From: PKWO01 sp036561005
Lineage (GTDB): Bacteria > Pseudomonadota > Gammaproteobacteria > Burkholderiales > Burkholderiaceae_D
Direction of reading: 5' to 3'
DNA: 64,000 nt
Assembly (NCBI GenBank): GCA_036561005.1
Contig: DATBQE010000172.1
Coordinates: forward strand, 1 to 64,000
A program made the position numbers and the translations under genes. Under the pieces are notes generated by a model, which was given only the letters and a program-made list of their open reading frames with translations, made no database searches and was not told the DNA's origin. Below are positions 61,337-64,000 of the stretch, piece after piece (the stretch's first letter is position 1; the number at the start of each line of letters is the position of its first letter).

Positions 61337-61774
61337 AGTAACAACGCCGCGAACTTTGCTACGGACGTGGAGCGGAAAAGGCCACTGCAGGCAAACCTCA
61401 TCCGAGCCCAGGTTGAACGAACCCGCCAACACTTGAGCAATACCGCACGAGGCTATGCCAACCCATTGTGGCCGGCGCAGCCTCCTTCACACCACAGTCG
61501 GTCCCATGACTTCTGTCTGCTTCACAAGTTGAGCGCAGGTCGTATGCGAAATCTGCGATCAAAAAGCAGTGTAAAACATCGCCACTGTTAATCGTTCCAA
61601 ATCATGTGGCACAATGCAGCACGTACATGATTCCTCACTGTCGGCAAAAGATTCGAATCGGCCATAAAAAAACAATTGTGACGGAACGGCTTTGACTTCT
61701 GATTCAGGCATTCGTCACTCGCACGCGACGTCCGCTTCGTCGCCTAGCATTGGTAAATTCTCGGGGGAGTAGCA
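61337..61774. other. intergenic region upstream of the NHL-repeat lipoprotein gene
   Basis: The 438-base gap has no supported gene; the plus-strand ORF 61367-61591 lacks a ribosome binding site and protein features. A TTGACT lies at 61692-61697 but no good -10 box follows at the right distance. The strong GGGGGAG binding site of the downstream gene is at 61764-61770. Confidence 0.5.
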
Positions 61775-64000
61775 ATGAACAACAAGAAAACGGTGGTGGC
61801 GTGTGTGTTTGCAGCGCTGTTGGGTTCCGCCTGCGGCGGCACTTCAATCCCCGATGGCGGCGCGGCAGGAGTTCAATCAAAACAGATTGATCGCACTCGC
61901 AAGAGTGCCGCAGCCAATTACCAGTTGGTTGTCCAGCAGTTGTATGTATCCTATTTTGGCCGCCCGGCCGATCCAGCCGGATTGGTCAACTTTGAAAATG
62001 CCCTCGCTGCGACAAATGCCCCGACCGACATTGAAGGCGTGGCAACCGAGTATGCCACTAACCCTGCACTGAAATCGCTGGTGGATAGTTTCGGCATCAG
62101 CAACGAATCGAAATCTTTTTATGGTACGGGCACGACCACTGCCTTCGTGACCGCCGTATTTCAGAATACCTTGAACCGTTCGCCACAGACAGCGGGCCTC
62201 GATTTCTGGATCAATGCGATCAACAGCGGGCAATTGAGCCAGGGTGACGCCGCCCTGTCCATCATGGCGGGCGCGCTCGGCAATACGACAGCACAGGGCA
62301 AACTCGACGCGCAACTGATCAGCAACAGGCTCAGCATCGCCTCCTATTTCACCAGTCAAGTATCGGCGTTCGGCCTGGTCGGCAAATATTCCGGAGCAAG
62401 CGCCGCATCCAACGCACGCACTTTATTGAGCGCCGTGACTGCCACGACCAATATTTCCTCCTACCAGGCGAATGCATCCGCCGCTGCCGCTGCCATGACC
62501 GGACCGGGCCCAGTAACCGAGTTGCTTGCCGGCGCCATGGGCGGCCCTGGCGATATGGACGGCACAACGGCCAACGCACGATTCAATCAACCACAAGGCG
62601 TGGCTTGCGATTCCCAAGGTAACATTTACGTGGCCGATTCGTTGAACAACACGATACGCAAGATTGCGGCAAATGGAACAGTCAGCACCTTCGTCGGGTC
62701 GCCCGGCGTGGCCGGCGCAACCGACGGCAACGCTGCAACTGCACTGTTTTCCTTCCCCACTTCGCTGGCGGTCGACCCGGCGGGTAATTTGTTCGTGTCC
62801 GACACGGGGAACGATACGATTCGCAAGGTCACGCCCAGCGGAATCGTGTCGACGGTTGCCGGCCAAGCCGGCCTTCGCGGTTACGCCGATGGCGCCGGCG
62901 CGGCTGCGACATTTAACTATTTGGGTGGCATAACCATAGACGGCGCAGGCAATCTACTCGTGATTGATACCTTCGCTGTGCGCAAAATCACACCGAGCGG
63001 CAGCGTCACCACGTTTGCCGGTGCGACCAATGTCAACGGTGACGTTGACGGCACGGGCACCGCTGCACGCTTTCACTACCTTGGCGCAATTGCCATCGAC
63101 AAGAGCGGCAATTTCTATGTCACCGACACTGTTTCCAACGACGTTCGCAAGATCACGCCGGCCGCCGTGGTGACCACGCTCGCAGGGCTGGCCGGCACCG
63201 GCGGCAGTGCCGACGGCACCGGCTCCGCAGCCCGCTTTGCCTATCCTTATGGTGTGGCGGCCGATGCCGCGGGCAACGTCTACGTCAGCGAACGAAGCAA
63301 TGACCTGATCCGCAAAATCACACCCGCCGGCGTCGTGACGCGTTTCTCCGGCGTCATCCCGCTGGTACAGGACAGTGCCGATGGCGGCCTGAACGCGGCG
63401 TCATTCAATCAGCCGGCGGGCATCTGTTTTGACCCCGCCGGCAATCTGCTTGTTGCCGATACCGGCAACAGCCTGATTCGCAAGATCTCGCCGGCTTCCG
63501 ACGTGACCACGGTAGCCGGTGTGCGTCCAAACGCAGCACACGTTGACGGCGCGGGCGCGAGCGCACGCTTCAATGGCCCCGGCAACATGACTACCGACAA
63601 TGTCGGCAACATCTATGTGACCGAATTCGACTACACGATCGCCAAAGTGACTCCGGCCGGGATCGTCACCACGTTCGCCGGTGATGTGGGTGTCAACGGA
63701 GCACTGGACGGGACAGGAACAGCGGCAAGATTCAATGGCGTTGCAGGCGTCGTCGGCGATGCTTTCGGAAACATCTTCCTGACCGACAGCGGAAACGACG
63801 TGGTCCGCAAGATTGACTCGAATGGCGTAGTGAGCACGCTGGCAGGCACGTTCGGCGCGACGGGCAGCACGAATGGCGTCGGACAGGCGGCCAGATTCTC
63901 CTCGCTGGGCGGCATTACCATCGATAGCAACGGCAATCTGTATGTGGCCGACACCTACAATGCGCAGATACGCAAGATAACGCCTGACGGCTCTGTCAGC
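61775..64000 (+). CDS. DUF4214 lipoprotein with NHL-type repeat propeller, truncated by window end
   Basis: The ATG at 61775, behind GGGGGAG, opens a frame that runs to the last base: 742 codons without a stop. Residues 1-21 form a lipoprotein-like signal (LLGSAC). Residues 45-200 are a DUF4214 module (VVQQLYVSYFGRPADPAGLVNFENALAATNAPTD, GDAALSIMAGALGNTTAQGKLDA). Residues 250 onward hold at least nine NHL-like repeats of about 55 residues, each with DGxGxAARF-x-x-P-x-G, GN-x-YVADTxNxxIRKITP-x-G and VTTxAG, which should fold as beta-propellers. A surface carbohydrate- or protein-binding role is likely. The end is outside the window. Confidence 0.9.
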   Translation, partial: MNNKKTVVACVFAALLGSACGGTSIPDGGAAGVQSKQIDRTRKSAAANYQLVVQQLYVSYFGRPADPAGLVNFENALAATNAPTDIEGVATEYATNPALKSLVDSFGISNESKSFYGTGTTTAFVTAVFQNTLNRSPQTAGLDFWINAINSGQLSQGDAALSIMAGALGNTTAQGKLDAQLISNRLSIASYFTSQVSAFGLVGKYSGASAASNARTLLSAVTATTNISSYQANASAAAAAMTGPGPVTELLAGAMGGPGDMDGTTANARFNQPQGVACDSQGNIYVADSLNNTIRKIAANGTVSTFVGSPGVAGATDGNAATALFSFPTSLAVDPAGNLFVSDTGNDTIRKVTPSGIVSTVAGQAGLRGYADGAGAAATFNYLGGITIDGAGNLLVIDTFAVRKITPSGSVTTFAGATNVNGDVDGTGTAARFHYLGAIAIDKSGNFYVTDTVSNDVRKITPAAVVTTLAGLAGTGGSADGTGSAARFAYPYGVAADAAGNVYVSERSNDLIRKITPAGVVTRFSGVIPLVQDSADGGLNAASFNQPAGICFDPAGNLLVADTGNSLIRKISPASDVTTVAGVRPNAAHVDGAGASARFNGPGNMTTDNVGNIYVTEFDYTIAKVTPAGIVTTFAGDVGVNGALDGTGTAARFNGVAGVVGDAFGNIFLTDSGNDVVRKIDSNGVVSTLAGTFGATGSTNGVGQAARFSSLGGITIDSNGNLYVADTYNAQIRKITPDGSVS

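Noticed and set aside
1..64000. tRNA, rRNA, CRISPR arrays or prophage
   Set aside because: Reading of intergenic regions found no cloverleaf-like genes, no regularly spaced repeat-spacer arrays and no phage structural, integrase or transposase genes. A tRNA scan could still find something missed by eye.

Overview
The window looks like chromosome of a Gram-negative betaproteobacterium, most likely Burkholderiales and perhaps Oxalobacteraceae. Base composition is moderately GC-rich and genes are packed on both strands. Several proteins have lipobox or Tat signals. Family versions typical of that group are present: long-type LeuA, an aspartate carbamoyltransferase with an N-terminal helix-turn-helix, an LplT-PlsC fusion and MocR and LytTR regulators. 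The taxonomic call is inference from protein families. No rRNA, tRNA, CRISPR array, prophage or transposase gene was seen.

Layout. 0-2 kb: the start of a secreted protein, a membrane protein and a periplasmic PfpI-type protein. 2-4 kb: leuA behind a leader holding two leucine-rich mini-ORFs. 4-9 kb: a GlcG/HbpS-like protein, a quinone-reductase-like dehydrogenase divergent from a LysR regulator, a secreted esterase and an active-looking HD-GYP protein. 9.2-11.7 kb: a complete AmmeMemoRadiSam operon (amrB-amrA-amrS). 11.9-17.8 kb: DUF4166, a giant DUF748/AsmA-like protein and an LplT-PlsC lipid protein. 18-24.4 kb: a FAD oxidoreductase, a CBS protein, metY plus a hydrolase, a PhyH-type oxygenase, a VOC protein and the HTH-aspartate carbamoyltransferase. 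24.4-27.7 kb: two LysE exporters and an envelope barrel-like protein, then a probable DUF4404-PilZ-membrane protein operon split by a 267-bp MITE-like element with perfect 30-bp ends and a TAA target duplication. 27.9-35 kb: a secreted peptidase-like hydrolase, a NatAB-like ABC exporter, small proteins, a second PilZ protein and accA. 35-44 kb: short-chain dehydrogenases with LysR, an AhpD-like protein divergent from a MocR regulator, a degenerate HD-GYP protein and fumC. 44-50.6 kb: a frameshifted small gene, a LytS/LytR-type two-component system, an isoquinoline 1-oxidoreductase-type molybdoenzyme pair and a periplasmic RidA. 50.7-64 kb: secreted and surface proteins, including two lipoproteins that share a DUF4214 module but carry different C-terminal parts (a GH16-like domain and an NHL-type repeat propeller cut by the window edge).

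Themes. Cyclic-di-GMP signalling recurs (one intact HD-GYP, one degenerate HD-GYP, two PilZ proteins). Central metabolism genes (leuA, metY, accA, fumC, aspartate carbamoyltransferase) lie scattered among accessory regulators and envelope proteins. The most distinctive items are the MITE-like element inside an apparent operon, the leucine-rich leuA leader, the HTH-aspartate carbamoyltransferase beside a palindrome, the AmmeMemoRadiSam operon, and a short-chain dehydrogenase that has lost its catalytic Tyr and Lys beside a TetR gene and an operator-like palindrome on a TATAAT box.
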